IMG/VR virus record: IMGVR_UViG_3300025093_000120
Span: 1-23,794 of that record
DNA from: a virus
Strand: one strand, 5' to 3'
DNA: 23,794 bases
Numbering within the stretch: the first letter of the stretch is position 1; each line of letters starts with the position of its first letter. A program made the translations under genes and the position numbers. The notes under the pieces are model-generated. The model did no database searches, had not been told where the DNA came from, and was given only the letters and a program-made list of their open reading frames with translations. Shown piece after piece: positions 8,490 through 17,159 of the stretch.

Positions 8490-9202
8490 TATAAGATAAT
8501 TTGTTCTGTTAATGTTATAGTATCATTTAAATTAGCTCCAACAAAAGGTTGTATAGCGATATTATGATTACCACCATTAATATTAGGGTTTATCAATGTT
8601 ATTGGGCTAGTCCACCAATCACTATTTTGACTATAATCATTAATTGTAATAGGTGAAGTGTATGTTAAAGGTAAATTCATAAAATCATAAACTTTACCAT
8701 TGGCAGCGTTAAAAAATCTACCAATAACATAAAGAGATTTATTGTTAAATGTATCTTTAAGTTCTTTGTCATTTCTAGGCCAAAAAATTCTTTTTAATTT
8801 AAGTCTAGGTTCTATTGTCCCAATAACATCTAATTCTTCAAAAGAAACTAAATTTCTTTTATTTAAATCATTACTATCATAAAAATAAAGTCTAAAGAAA
8901 CTTTTGGTGAAGGAATTTTTAGTTAATCCTGTTACGGTATTAAAACCTACAGCTTCATAACTGGTTTGGAAGTTATTGGTTGTTCTATTTAAAAATCTAA
9001 AATTTATATTAAAACCATCTGAATTTGTTGTTTTATAAGCTATTTGTTCTGTATCTTGAAATGGGTTGATACTTTTTTCTGTTTCTTCTTCAACTAATTT
9101 ATTTATAGTCTCACCTAAACCTACTTGTGTGTTAGATTTTTTAATGTTTAAAGCTATGTTAACATCTTTACCAAGGGTTTTATGTATTTTAATTCTATCC
9201 AT
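8489..9202 (-). CDS. Putative baseplate structural protein (237 aa)
   Basis: I start it at the ATG at 9200-9202, two bases after the TAA of the upstream gene; the frame extends three codons further to a TTG, but that would overlap the upstream stop and has no support. The N-terminus MDRIKIHKTLGKDVNIALNI resembles the first residues of the upstream 616-aa protein only in MDRI. The body is beta-rich and aromatic (SFFRLYFYDSNDLNKRN, LYVIGRFFNAANGKVYDFM) and has no Cys. I do not recognise the family. Its TAG stop overlaps the GTG of the next gene. Operon position supports a virion-structural role only. Confidence 0.8.
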   Translation of the reverse strand: MDRIKIHKTLGKDVNIALNIKKSNTQVGLGETINKLVEEETEKSINPFQDTEQIAYKTTNSDGFNINFRFLNRTTNNFQTSYEAVGFNTVTGLTKNSFTKSFFRLYFYDSNDLNKRNLVSFEELDVIGTIEPRLKLKRIFWPRNDKELKDTFNNKSLYVIGRFFNAANGKVYDFMNLPLTYTSPITINDYSQNSDWWTSPITLINPNINGGNHNIAIQPFVGANLNDTITLTEQIIL

Positions 9203-9204
9203 AA

Positions 9205-11055
9205 TTAACAAACATCTTGTATTTCACTAATTTTAACAGTTTCTAACCTATTCTTTGTTGGTTCTGTTGTTTCTAATGGTGGTAATTGTCTTCTTATGTA
9301 AAAATTATAATTACCATAAAAATAATGTTTACCATTTACAAAAGGATAGTTAACACCCACCCCTGTATCGGGTTCTATGAAACCTATTGGTAATAAATTT
9401 TTCCACGCTATTATACCATTAGGATAAACCTCAGCATAATTAGGTATTCCTTCTGTAGGTTCACCTAATTCACTATTATCTATCACTGAAGAAAAGTTCA
9501 TTATATTCATTTCTTTAAAAGGTTCTAAATAATAACCTTCTTCGTTTGGTTCGGTTGCTTTCCCAAACCTATGTACTATTTTTGAAACGACTTTTTCTTC
9601 TATCTCAACTCTATTATATTCCGCATAATCACCTATATAATCAAAAGATTTATTAGGTTTTTCCAAACTACCCACACCCCCTGAATTAAACTTTGATATC
9701 TTTTCTAAGCCGTTACTAGTTTTTATTTGTTTTCTATTAAATTCCCAACCAGCAACTACGTCACCCCAAGGAAAAGTATTTTGACCCGCTCTTTTTATAA
9801 AAGCCATATAAAGATTTGTCAGGGGTTTGTTGTTGTGGTCGACTAATGGTTCAACATCAATATCCTCATTAAAATGATATAACCAAGTCCCATTAGCGAT
9901 ACCAAAAGTATTTACTATTGTCTTAGGATATATACTAGAACTAAAGGCACATTTATAAGAGTCGTAATCGTTAGTTGTTAATACTTTGAATTTTCTAACA
10001 TAGTACTCGGAAGGGGCACCATCTAAAGGTCTTACTTTTGGTTTATTTGAACTAAATGTTTGTGATTGTCCTTTGACATTGAAGTATTCTAATTTTATAG
10101 TAAATGTAAAGTCGTTTATTATTGATATAACTTCAAAGATACCATTTAATATACCACTACCTCTTAAATCAACATAAGGGTTTCCAGTGCCACCAGTTAA
10201 TTTAAATATATTATGTTTATCTTGTGTTTCTATTTTAGAATAGATGGTATCACCTAAAGAAAAGGAGCCCAAAGTATTACCATCAAAATCACTAGCGGTT
10301 ATAGTGTTTATTTCAACTGGATTAGAAAAATTAATATCTCCTGTTGTTGCATTTAAAATTCTTCTATAATTACATGGTGTGAAATGTGAACCTATATAAT
10401 TAGTGTCAATTGTAAAATTAGTGTCAAGATTTTCTCCATTAATACCTAGAGATATAACCCTATATATTCCTGTATATGGGTTAATTACTGTTGTATTATC
10501 ATATATATAAACATAGTCTTCTTGTTGTAAGTTATGTTTTTGTATTCCACTAACACCCACTTTTTCTTCTTCTCCAACAGGTTTTGAAAGGGTTAGGCTT
10601 TTTATTTGTGGACCTAAACAAGCTTTAGATTCTACTATATTAGTTAATGGACCTTCTTCTACATAAGAAACAATATTATAATCAGGTTCTTTTTTATGTG
10701 GGTACAATAATTGTATAACCCAATTATTAGGTGCTACACTTGGGTTCCCATCAAATAAAGGGTCCCAATCCTCATTTAAAGCCCCAACAAATATTGTGGT
10801 AGAACCGTCTGGGTTTGTTACTTTTTCTGTTTGTGTAAGTTCATTGGCCGTAAAAATATTTATTTTTCCTGAGAACCTATAACTTCTAACCTCTAATCTT
10901 TCTTTTTCAAACTGTTCTTGTTGGTTTACGATATTTGTAATATCATATTCTAATATAGGTTTTGTTGTTCTTTCTAGTTTTAAGGAAAAAAAGTTATCAG
11001 AAGGCACACCTTCAGCACTTTTAAATATTTTAGGACTAAAACTTATTCTGTCCAT
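9205..11055 (-). CDS. Large baseplate wedge-associated structural protein (616 aa)
   Basis: The ATG at 11053-11055 follows the leader TAAAAAAATAAATT and lies 3 bp after the gp6-like gene; its stop is 2 bp before the next ATG. In T4 the genes after gp6 encode wedge proteins gp7 and gp8, and position makes this a candidate functional counterpart, but I see no sequence motif that proves it. The protein is beta-rich, has few Cys, and contains many short loops with Gly/Asn/Pro (GIYRVISLGINGENLDTN, LTGGTGNPYVDLRGSGI). The last 60 residues (NGKHYFYGNYNFYIRRQL) are aromatic and basic. No enzyme motif was found. Structural role is probable; the specific identity is open. Confidence 0.82.
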   Translation of the reverse strand: MDRISFSPKIFKSAEGVPSDNFFSLKLERTTKPILEYDITNIVNQQEQFEKERLEVRSYRFSGKINIFTANELTQTEKVTNPDGSTTIFVGALNEDWDPLFDGNPSVAPNNWVIQLLYPHKKEPDYNIVSYVEEGPLTNIVESKACLGPQIKSLTLSKPVGEEEKVGVSGIQKHNLQQEDYVYIYDNTTVINPYTGIYRVISLGINGENLDTNFTIDTNYIGSHFTPCNYRRILNATTGDINFSNPVEINTITASDFDGNTLGSFSLGDTIYSKIETQDKHNIFKLTGGTGNPYVDLRGSGILNGIFEVISIINDFTFTIKLEYFNVKGQSQTFSSNKPKVRPLDGAPSEYYVRKFKVLTTNDYDSYKCAFSSSIYPKTIVNTFGIANGTWLYHFNEDIDVEPLVDHNNKPLTNLYMAFIKRAGQNTFPWGDVVAGWEFNRKQIKTSNGLEKISKFNSGGVGSLEKPNKSFDYIGDYAEYNRVEIEEKVVSKIVHRFGKATEPNEEGYYLEPFKEMNIMNFSSVIDNSELGEPTEGIPNYAEVYPNGIIAWKNLLPIGFIEPDTGVGVNYPFVNGKHYFYGNYNFYIRRQLPPLETTEPTKNRLETVKISEIQDVC

Positions 11056-11058
11056 AAT

Positions 11059-12882
11059 TTATTTTTTTATTCTAACCTTTATGTCTTTATTTGGGAACCT
11101 TATTTGGAACATTGAGTCGTATTCAGCAAATAAAGCAAAATCTTCGGTTAAGTTTATTTGGAATGTTGAGAAGTCTACTATATCTTGGCTTGTAACATTT
11201 AATGAGTATTGTCCACCATTTTTATTAAAGACCTTAAAATCAATAACATTTAATACCCCACCAACATTATTTACGTTTTCTATTAATTGGGATAAATATA
11301 TATTGTCACCCATATCCCATTTATTAACATTAAAGTAATCTTTAACAGAACTAATTATACCAGTAACAACTTCCCCTTCTGTAAAAGATTTATCGACAAA
11401 CACATCAATATCAAAAGCTAAATCAAAAACTTTACCATCTCTAACTAAAACATAATCATTTATCATTCTGTAATCTGCTAACCAAGAAGAAATGTTTTCT
11501 TTGAGGGTGTTTGTAGATTGGTTAGTTAGTTTTCCAGTGTTATCAACACCTATCACAGCTATATCTATTTTATTTTGGTTTTCAGAAACGTTATTTCTAA
11601 AAGGTATACCAAAAGTACCTGGCATTTTATCTATTAAAACAACATAATCTTTTAGTGTTACTGCTCGATTTTGAGAAGAAAAGTTATACCTAACCATTTT
11701 TTTGATTTGTTCTGTACTAGGAGCGTCACCACCACCAAAAGCTGGTACAGGATTATTAACGGATAAAGAATTTTTAACAGAATTATTTGTTTGTTGGTTA
11801 GGTCCGGTTACTGTCATCGTATAAAGTCCAGGACTTCTTAAAGTATTTGCTCCCACATTACCACTAGCTCCACCACCAGTTCTATATCTTATAAACATGG
11901 TATCACCTACTGTAGGTATCTCACCCATAGCTGTACTATTGATAAAGTCACCTATTCTTAATGTAAAATTATTATTAGCGTACTCTGTTAAAAGGTCTTG
12001 GTCGGCATTACCTGAACCAAAAGTTAATTTACATATACCTAAATCAGTATATTCTTTAATAAATCTTTTATTTGTTGAAACCCATTTACCTGGTTTTATA
12101 GACGTGTTATCTGATGTTCTTAATGGGTCTTCAATGAAAATTTTGTCTTCCATTAAAGAATCTAATTCATACCATCTTAAATCAGGGTCTTGGAATTGTG
12201 ATAGAGTTGGGTTTGATACTAAGTTAGTTCCAGGTAATGTTATAATTTGTTCTACCGATAAAACATTGGTTCCAGGTAGAAAAACCTCTAAAAAAGGTAT
12301 AGCGTCAGCTTGTGTTATAACTTTTTTAAATACGTTTGAGACTCCCGCTACAACGAATTCTCTTTTAACCAAGGTGTAACCTAATAATGTACCATTTGCA
12401 TTTAAGTTAGGTAAAACTAGTCTATTTGGTATCCCTCCTTTACTTAAAGGTTCCGAAAAGTCTATATCATCTAGTGTTTCAAAGGTTTGTCCACCACCAG
12501 CTACTTGTGCCCCAAATTTTAGTATTGGTGCGTACCTAATATCAAAAGTATCACCATTTACGGGTACATTAACTGAAAAATCAACTATAGATACTGCTGG
12601 TCTTTTACCAGGTACATTAAGACCCAGTGTTCTCGCAATATTTAATACAGATTTTCTTTCTTGAGCGAAATCTAATTGTGTTTCTTGGAACATCCTATCT
12701 GTATTATAAGATAACATGTCAGAAACTGCCGCGTTTAATTCAACCAACATGGTACCAATTGATGCGTCATTGAAGTCTTGGAATGTTTCTGGATAATATT
12801 TTTTAATAAAATTAAATAATTCTGTTCTTACGTCATTAAAGTTTCTAGCAAAATAACTAATTTTTTTACCTTGTACTGCCAT
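11059..12882 (-). CDS. 6: gp6-like baseplate wedge protein (baseplate J family)
   Basis: Baseplate J/gp6 proteins form the inner wedge ring that holds the T4-type baseplate together. The N-terminal region, residues about 34-75 (FQDFNDASIGTMLVELNAAV, then SDMLSYNTDRMFQETQLDFA), is the characteristic 'D....G..l....A...d...Y' helix of this family. A mid-protein Gly-rich segment (RTGGGASGNVGANTL) and the C-terminal region with KMVRYNFSSQNRAVTLKDYV and GDNIYLSQLIENVNNVGGV also fit baseplate J. Its 607 residues compare with 660 for T4 gp6. It starts at an ATG 1 bp after the gp25-like stop, the order gp25 then gp6 being usual in T4-like phages. Confidence in family is high; the gene number is by analogy. 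Confidence 0.88.
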   Translation of the reverse strand: MAVQGKKISYFARNFNDVRTELFNFIKKYYPETFQDFNDASIGTMLVELNAAVSDMLSYNTDRMFQETQLDFAQERKSVLNIARTLGLNVPGKRPAVSIVDFSVNVPVNGDTFDIRYAPILKFGAQVAGGGQTFETLDDIDFSEPLSKGGIPNRLVLPNLNANGTLLGYTLVKREFVVAGVSNVFKKVITQADAIPFLEVFLPGTNVLSVEQIITLPGTNLVSNPTLSQFQDPDLRWYELDSLMEDKIFIEDPLRTSDNTSIKPGKWVSTNKRFIKEYTDLGICKLTFGSGNADQDLLTEYANNNFTLRIGDFINSTAMGEIPTVGDTMFIRYRTGGGASGNVGANTLRSPGLYTMTVTGPNQQTNNSVKNSLSVNNPVPAFGGGDAPSTEQIKKMVRYNFSSQNRAVTLKDYVVLIDKMPGTFGIPFRNNVSENQNKIDIAVIGVDNTGKLTNQSTNTLKENISSWLADYRMINDYVLVRDGKVFDLAFDIDVFVDKSFTEGEVVTGIISSVKDYFNVNKWDMGDNIYLSQLIENVNNVGGVLNVIDFKVFNKNGGQYSLNVTSQDIVDFSTFQINLTEDFALFAEYDSMFQIRFPNKDIKVRIKK

Positions 12883-12883
12883 T

Positions 12884-13267
12884 TTATATTTCTATTTCTA
12901 TAAAGTCACTTCCAGAAAAAGCCGCTGTAGTTGCTTTGTAATCTAATCTTACTAAAGCTGCGTTTTCATTTCTATCTGACCTGTTTACTGTTATTTCTAA
13001 TATTGATAAGTTGGGTATAAATTCTTGTATAGCTGATTCAATTTCACCTTGTATTGATTTATGTACAATACCATCATTTTGTTCAAATAAATACTGCCTC
13101 AAGTTAACCCCAAAACTTGGTAAGTATAGTCTTTGGTTTTTTTCTGTTAATAATAAATGTAGTAAGTCTGCTTTAATAGCTCTTTGACTTTCTCTCTCCA
13201 TTTTTAAAAACTTACCTTTAAAGTCTTCCTCAAAGGGAAAAGATATGTTTATAAATTTTTCAGCCAT
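12884..13267 (-). CDS. 25: gp25-like baseplate wedge subunit
   Basis: The 127-aa length is near that of T4 gp25 (132 aa). Family features are visible: RAIKADLLHLLLTEKNQRLY (29-48) followed by LPSFGVNLRQYLFEQND (49-65), which is the conserved 'GeR.m.P.FG..l..llFe' core of the GPW/gp25 family, then QGEIESAIQEFIPNLSILEI (73-92), matching the helix and strand usually ending 'EPRI.v..v.v'. This protein helps form the baseplate wedge core with gp6 and triggers sheath assembly in related contractile systems. It is the first gene of the baseplate operon. Its ATG at 13265-13267 follows AATAAAAAGAA and lies 30 bp downstream of a candidate promoter. Confidence 0.9.
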   Translation of the reverse strand: MAEKFINISFPFEEDFKGKFLKMERESQRAIKADLLHLLLTEKNQRLYLPSFGVNLRQYLFEQNDGIVHKSIQGEIESAIQEFIPNLSILEITVNRSDRNENAALVRLDYKATTAAFSGSDFIEIEI

Positions 13268-13297
13268 TTCTTTTTATTAATAAATATTCAACTATAT

Positions 13298-13326
13298 AAT
13301 TTATGTCTAAATACTTAAATGTAAAT
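13298..13326 (-). promoter_or_regulatory. Candidate promoter for the baseplate operon
   Basis: On the minus strand ATTTACAT (13319-13326) is followed by exactly 15 bases and then TAAATT (13298-13303), 30 bp before the gp25 ATG. Read as sigma70-like, the -35 would be TTTACA and the -10 TAAATT. The same octamer and spacing occur upstream of the gp32-type gene. It lies just downstream of the terminator that ends the previous unit. Promoter function is inferred; a Bacteroidetes -33/-7 element is not clearly present. Confidence 0.4.
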
Positions 13327-13336
13327 TTTGGGCAAT

Positions 13337-13362
13337 AAAAAACCCCACACATTAGTATGGGG
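13337..13362 (-). terminator. Rho-independent terminator after the ribonucleotide reductase gene
   Basis: On the minus strand CCCCATAC, loop TAAT, GTGTGGGG forms an 8-bp stem (one U-G wobble), followed at once by TTTTTT. A-U pairs on the 5' flank extend it slightly. It lies 23 bp after the reductase stop codon and separates the replication unit from the baseplate unit. Confidence 0.85.
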
Positions 13363-13384
13363 CTTTCGGTTATAAAGGTATCGA

Positions 13385-15244
13385 TTATTTTACTTCACAA
13401 GCTCCACCAGCACATGCTAACTCACCTGTTAAATCTGTATTATCTGTTAATTCAACTACTTTACTTAAATCTACATTATTAAGTGATTTCATCATTTTAT
13501 TGTAAGTTTCTTCGTCACAATCTTCAAATGGTGCCTGTTGATAAGTACCTCCGTTATACGGTAATACTGATAATCCATTATAATATTTACGATTATTCCA
13601 CATCCATTCACCAGCTAATTCCCACTCTTCTTCTTTAAGTGATACTGTTGCTGATACATTATGTGTGTTTTGTCCTTTTCTATGTCCAGGTTTAATCCAC
13701 TCTTGAGCCACCTTTTTAATTCTTTCTAATAATTCAAATGGTGATTCGTGTCTAAGGATAGAACCTTCAGGTGCTTTCTGTGGTACAGAAATTACTGCTG
13801 TGTCGTGTGGTCTAAATACTTCATCCTCCACTAATTCAGGGTGGTTAATCGCTAAGTAAGTATAAATAGCTTCATTCTTACCAACTCTTACTCTTCTGAT
13901 GTAGTAATCATTATGCCAAGCGTGAATACCTGAAGAAGTACCTAATGCTAATGAAGTTGTACCAGCTGGTTTTACTGTTGTCATACGAGCTGATTCATTA
14001 ATATTAATCAATTTAGCTACTCTAGTGTTTTCTTCTTTAACCGCTTCAGCTGCCGCTTTCATATCATAACCTAATACTGTACCTGAACCAATACCTGTCA
14101 TTGATACCCCAATAAGAGCGTCTTTTTCAGTGGTTCTTTTCCATACATCTCTTAAGTAATGGAAGTCTGTGTATCCAGCTTGAAGTGTTCCGATAAATGC
14201 TGCTCCTTTAACTCTTTTTTCAAAGTCTTCCTGTGATTCAATATCTGAAGCATTAACCTCACATAAGTTACAGAATTGGAATGGTCTTAGTGCAATCTCA
14301 CAACATGGATTAGTTCCCCAATCTTTATCATATGAGAAGTAGATTCCAGGTTCACCTGCTCCTGACAACTCAACTCTTTTCCATAAATCTAAGAAAAACT
14401 CTTTAGTAATTTTATTTCTTAATAAAACTGCTGAGTTATTAGCTCTACCTCTTTGTGCGTTAAGTTCCCACCAAGCTCCTGATTTACAAGAAATCATTTC
14501 ATCATCGTCAGCTGAGAAAAGAGAAATTAATGCCGCTCTTCTAATACCACCTGCTAGTACAGCGTCTGCGATATAACATACAATATCATGTACTTCAAGA
14601 GTCGTTAATTTTTTTCTATCTTCTTTTGCGTCTAATACTTTTTTAATGTTATGGATACAATCCTTAAGTGGTTGTGGTCCAGGTGCTTTACCTCCTGATG
14701 TTACTAATAAAGCTCCTTTTGGTCTAATATCTGAATAATCAAAGATAGGTGTTGACGAGTTAACCCCAAAATAAGATTTCATTAAAACCTTAATTGCGTC
14801 AGCCCATCCTTCAATTGAATCTCCGATTAAGTATCTTCTTGTTCTATTTGAGTTAGGTTTTTGTATCTCAGGTAACTTTTCTACATGATGTTTTTGTACT
14901 GAGTATCCAACTCCTGTTCCTCCTAACAATAAAAACATTGTTTCAGAAAAAGCGTCTATATGGTCGATGGGTAAATAAGCACAATTGTATACTCTATTAG
15001 GTGAGATTTCAATCGGTCTACCACCGAACTGTAAAGACCTCATAGATGGTAAAATCTTTTTGTTATAAACCATCTGATACACTTCTTCTATCTCCTCTTT
15101 CAATTGTGGATATTTCTTTTGGTGCATCTCTTTATTTCTTGTCACCAACTCTTCCCAAGTTTCCCTTCTTTCTTTTTCTGGAAGAAATTTTGCGTACTTC
15201 ATGTAGACAGTTATGTCTGATAGAATTTTGTTTGATAATTCCAT
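13385..15244 (-). CDS. nrdJ: Class II (adenosylcobalamin-dependent) ribonucleotide reductase
   Basis: It reduces ribonucleotides to deoxyribonucleotides for phage DNA synthesis using a B12-derived radical. At 619 aa it is of the single-chain type, shorter than the 739-aa Lactobacillus leichmannii enzyme. Residues line up with that enzyme: Cys88 (NRVYNCAYLP) and Cys325 (FQFCNL) as the active-site redox pair, Cys314 in NPCCEIAL as the thiyl-radical cysteine with Asn312 and Glu316, and a C-terminal shuttle pair Cys611/Cys616 (CAGGAC) with the same spacing of five. The Cys314-Cys325 spacing of 11 equals that of Cys408-Cys419 in the reference. No accompanying small (NrdB) subunit gene is present, as expected for class II. 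Its ATG (15242-15244) follows AATTTTAAAAAAA, 27 bp after the helicase gene, and an intrinsic terminator follows its stop. Whether the substrate is NDP or NTP cannot be read by eye. Confidence 0.92.
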   Translation of the reverse strand: MELSNKILSDITVYMKYAKFLPEKERRETWEELVTRNKEMHQKKYPQLKEEIEEVYQMVYNKKILPSMRSLQFGGRPIEISPNRVYNCAYLPIDHIDAFSETMFLLLGGTGVGYSVQKHHVEKLPEIQKPNSNRTRRYLIGDSIEGWADAIKVLMKSYFGVNSSTPIFDYSDIRPKGALLVTSGGKAPGPQPLKDCIHNIKKVLDAKEDRKKLTTLEVHDIVCYIADAVLAGGIRRAALISLFSADDDEMISCKSGAWWELNAQRGRANNSAVLLRNKITKEFFLDLWKRVELSGAGEPGIYFSYDKDWGTNPCCEIALRPFQFCNLCEVNASDIESQEDFEKRVKGAAFIGTLQAGYTDFHYLRDVWKRTTEKDALIGVSMTGIGSGTVLGYDMKAAAEAVKEENTRVAKLININESARMTTVKPAGTTSLALGTSSGIHAWHNDYYIRRVRVGKNEAIYTYLAINHPELVEDEVFRPHDTAVISVPQKAPEGSILRHESPFELLERIKKVAQEWIKPGHRKGQNTHNVSATVSLKEEEWELAGEWMWNNRKYYNGLSVLPYNGGTYQQAPFEDCDEETYNKMMKSLNNVDLSKVVELTDNTDLTGELACAGGACEVK

Positions 15245-15271
15245 TTTTTTTAAAATTTTTTAATTAATTAG

Positions 15272-16681
15272 TTATTGGTTTTCGTTTGATTCGTTTTCTC
15301 TCTGTTTCTTTCTAAGTTTTGCCATTTTCAATCTTTCTCTAGCGTTTTCTTCTTTTCTTACTTCTACTTTTCTTTCATAACCTAAGAAAGTATCTGAAGT
15401 TTCTGTGTCGATAAAAACTCTACCATTATCAAATGTGCAATCTTCAAAAAGAACTCCATCTTTTCCGAATCTAGACTTCAAGACCGCTATTGTTGCTCTA
15501 TTACCTTCTTTTTGAGCTAACGTTCTTGCTATTGACATAATGAAATGTCCTATTTGGGCTTTTTTGATTGACCCACCCATTTGGTCACCTGTAACAACAT
15601 CTGATGAAATAGAACTTCTATTACCTTGTACTGCAGTCCATCCTACAATATTGTACTCCGCTAACATAGATTCAAATCCTCTCATAACGTTGCCTTCACC
15701 TGACCATTCATCATTATATCTTCTTGTTGATTCTACACAATCAATATAATCTAAAACAATCATATCAGGTTTAAATCCAGTTGAGATTAGGTGTCTCACA
15801 TAAGATTTAATGTGATTAACTGTAATCCCTTCTGAAGGAAACTTTCTAATAATTAAATCGTTTTCTCTACCATCAGTTTTTTCTTTTATGACTTCAATCA
15901 CACTTTCTTTGTCATCAGAAAGTTCATTTAGTTCAATCCCACTCCAACAAGAGGCGTGTTTTCTTTTAATTACATCAGGTATGTCTTCAAAAACGATTTG
16001 TAAAACATTTGCACCCACATTATAGGCTGTGTTTGCTATTTTTGTAAGAATAGTTGTTTTACCAACACCATAAGGTGCTAATACCACCCCTAATTCTCCT
16101 CTAGATAGACCCCCATCGGTTAATTCATCAATACCACTTATCCCCGTAGGAACTGGGTGTCTAAAGTCTTCTTCTAGAACTGTGTCCCATCCCTCAGTAA
16201 TAGAAGTTCCGTCATCTTTTTCAGCTCCAACGGATAGAGCTTCTTTCATAATTTCAGCACATTCTTCGTATCTACCAAACTCACCATTATCAATGATTTT
16301 AGATATCTTATCATTAGCCTTTTTTAATTCTTGTTGTCTACAAAAATTTAAAGACTCTCTTTGAACGTACTCCCAATCTTCAACATCAAGACTTCTTATT
16401 TCTTTGGTGATTTCAAATACATAGTCTTGGGTTATTTTATCTTTGATTTCTACCTTTAAAATAGTCTCCAAAGTATCCCAAGCTGGTATCTTTTCAAACC
16501 TCTCAAAATAATCTTTAATTGTCACGATGATTAATCTAAAGTATTCGTTATCAAAATACTTAGCGTGAACAATGTCTATAATCCTGTCTGAAAATTTTTT
16601 GTTGGCTGGGTGTAGTAATTGGTTTATCAATTCTGTCTGAAACTTATATCCTAAATACCCTAGTGTTAACTCTTTATTCAT
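15272..16681 (-). CDS. 41: Replicative DNA helicase, gp41/DnaB-like
   Basis: This is the hexameric 5'-3' helicase that unwinds the lagging strand at the phage fork. The 469 residues compare with 475 for T4 gp41. A helical N-terminal domain (1-150) is followed by a RecA-fold domain: Walker A APYGVGKTT at 202-210 (Lys208), Walker B PDMIVLDYID at 305-314 (Asp311), the sensor-like WTAVQGNRS at 348-356 (Gln352), and LKSRFGKDG at 401-409, corresponding to the arginine-rich 'IKSRYGDK' segment of gp41. The C-terminus (about 440-469) is strongly charged. It starts at the ATG 16679-16681; GGAGA touches this ATG directly and is too close to be a normal ribosome binding site. No gp61-type primase is seen nearby. 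It lies between a 149-aa unknown and the reductase. Confidence 0.92.
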   Translation of the reverse strand: MNKELTLGYLGYKFQTELINQLLHPANKKFSDRIIDIVHAKYFDNEYFRLIIVTIKDYFERFEKIPAWDTLETILKVEIKDKITQDYVFEITKEIRSLDVEDWEYVQRESLNFCRQQELKKANDKISKIIDNGEFGRYEECAEIMKEALSVGAEKDDGTSITEGWDTVLEEDFRHPVPTGISGIDELTDGGLSRGELGVVLAPYGVGKTTILTKIANTAYNVGANVLQIVFEDIPDVIKRKHASCWSGIELNELSDDKESVIEVIKEKTDGRENDLIIRKFPSEGITVNHIKSYVRHLISTGFKPDMIVLDYIDCVESTRRYNDEWSGEGNVMRGFESMLAEYNIVGWTAVQGNRSSISSDVVTGDQMGGSIKKAQIGHFIMSIARTLAQKEGNRATIAVLKSRFGKDGVLFEDCTFDNGRVFIDTETSDTFLGYERKVEVRKEENARERLKMAKLRKKQRENESNENQ

Positions 16682-16709
16682 TCTCCAACATTTAATAATA
16701 AATAACTAT

Positions 16710-17159
16710 TTACAACGATATTCCGCAGTATTCCACACTAAATTTTTCTCTAGAAAATGTCTCTTGGATTTCTTTGATTAATGCAGGGATTATCTTTCTA
16801 ACATCCACAGAATATCTAACTCTTTGTGGATAAACATTACCAGTAAATCTTCTTTTACCAATAAGTCTAAGTTCGTTTTTAATTTCTGTTTTAATTTCAA
16901 AATCAAAAACATCCTCATTATCAAAAATATTTTCTACAACGATGTCTTCTTGTAGTTGTTTCTTGTATGGGTTATAACTTCTATACAAGTACTCGTAAGT
17001 TTTCTTCGTTAAGTCTTTTTGAATCATCTCAACACACTCATCTAAACAGTATTTTGCTTCAAGTGATTTTAATGATTTAGGGTTAAAATTTTTAACCGTG
17101 AAGTACCTTTGACAAATGATATTTCCATTTATGTAAAGTACAAATTCAAATTTTTTCAT
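16710..17159 (-). CDS. Unknown phage protein in the replication block (149 aa)
   Basis: I do not recognise a family. The ATG at 17157-17159 overlaps the TGA of the nuclease gene as ATGA, a typical sign of translational coupling. The protein opens with beta strands (FEFVLYINGNIICQRYFTV), has a charged middle, and ends with a helix (VRKIIPALIKEIQETFSREK). There is no Cys cluster, nucleotide-binding motif or helix-turn-helix that I can point to. Its place between the 5' nuclease and the gp41-like helicase, all on one transcript, makes a replication accessory role likely. In T4, gp59 loads the helicase and gp61 primes; this protein resembles neither by eye. Confidence 0.8.
   Translation of the reverse strand: MKKFEFVLYINGNIICQRYFTVKNFNPKSLKSLEAKYCLDECVEMIQKDLTKKTYEYLYRSYNPYKKQLQEDIVVENIFDNEDVFDFEIKTEIKNELRLIGKRRFTGNVYPQRVRYSVDVRKIIPALIKEIQETFSREKFSVEYCGISL

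Noticed and set aside
9203-9211. TTG start three codons upstream of the ATG for the 237-aa protein
   Set aside because: It overlaps the upstream stop codon and an ATG with normal spacing is available immediately downstream.
16682-16686. GGAGA directly before the helicase ATG as a Shine-Dalgarno site
   Set aside because: There is no spacer between the motif and the ATG, and the other genes lack such sites, so it is probably chance.
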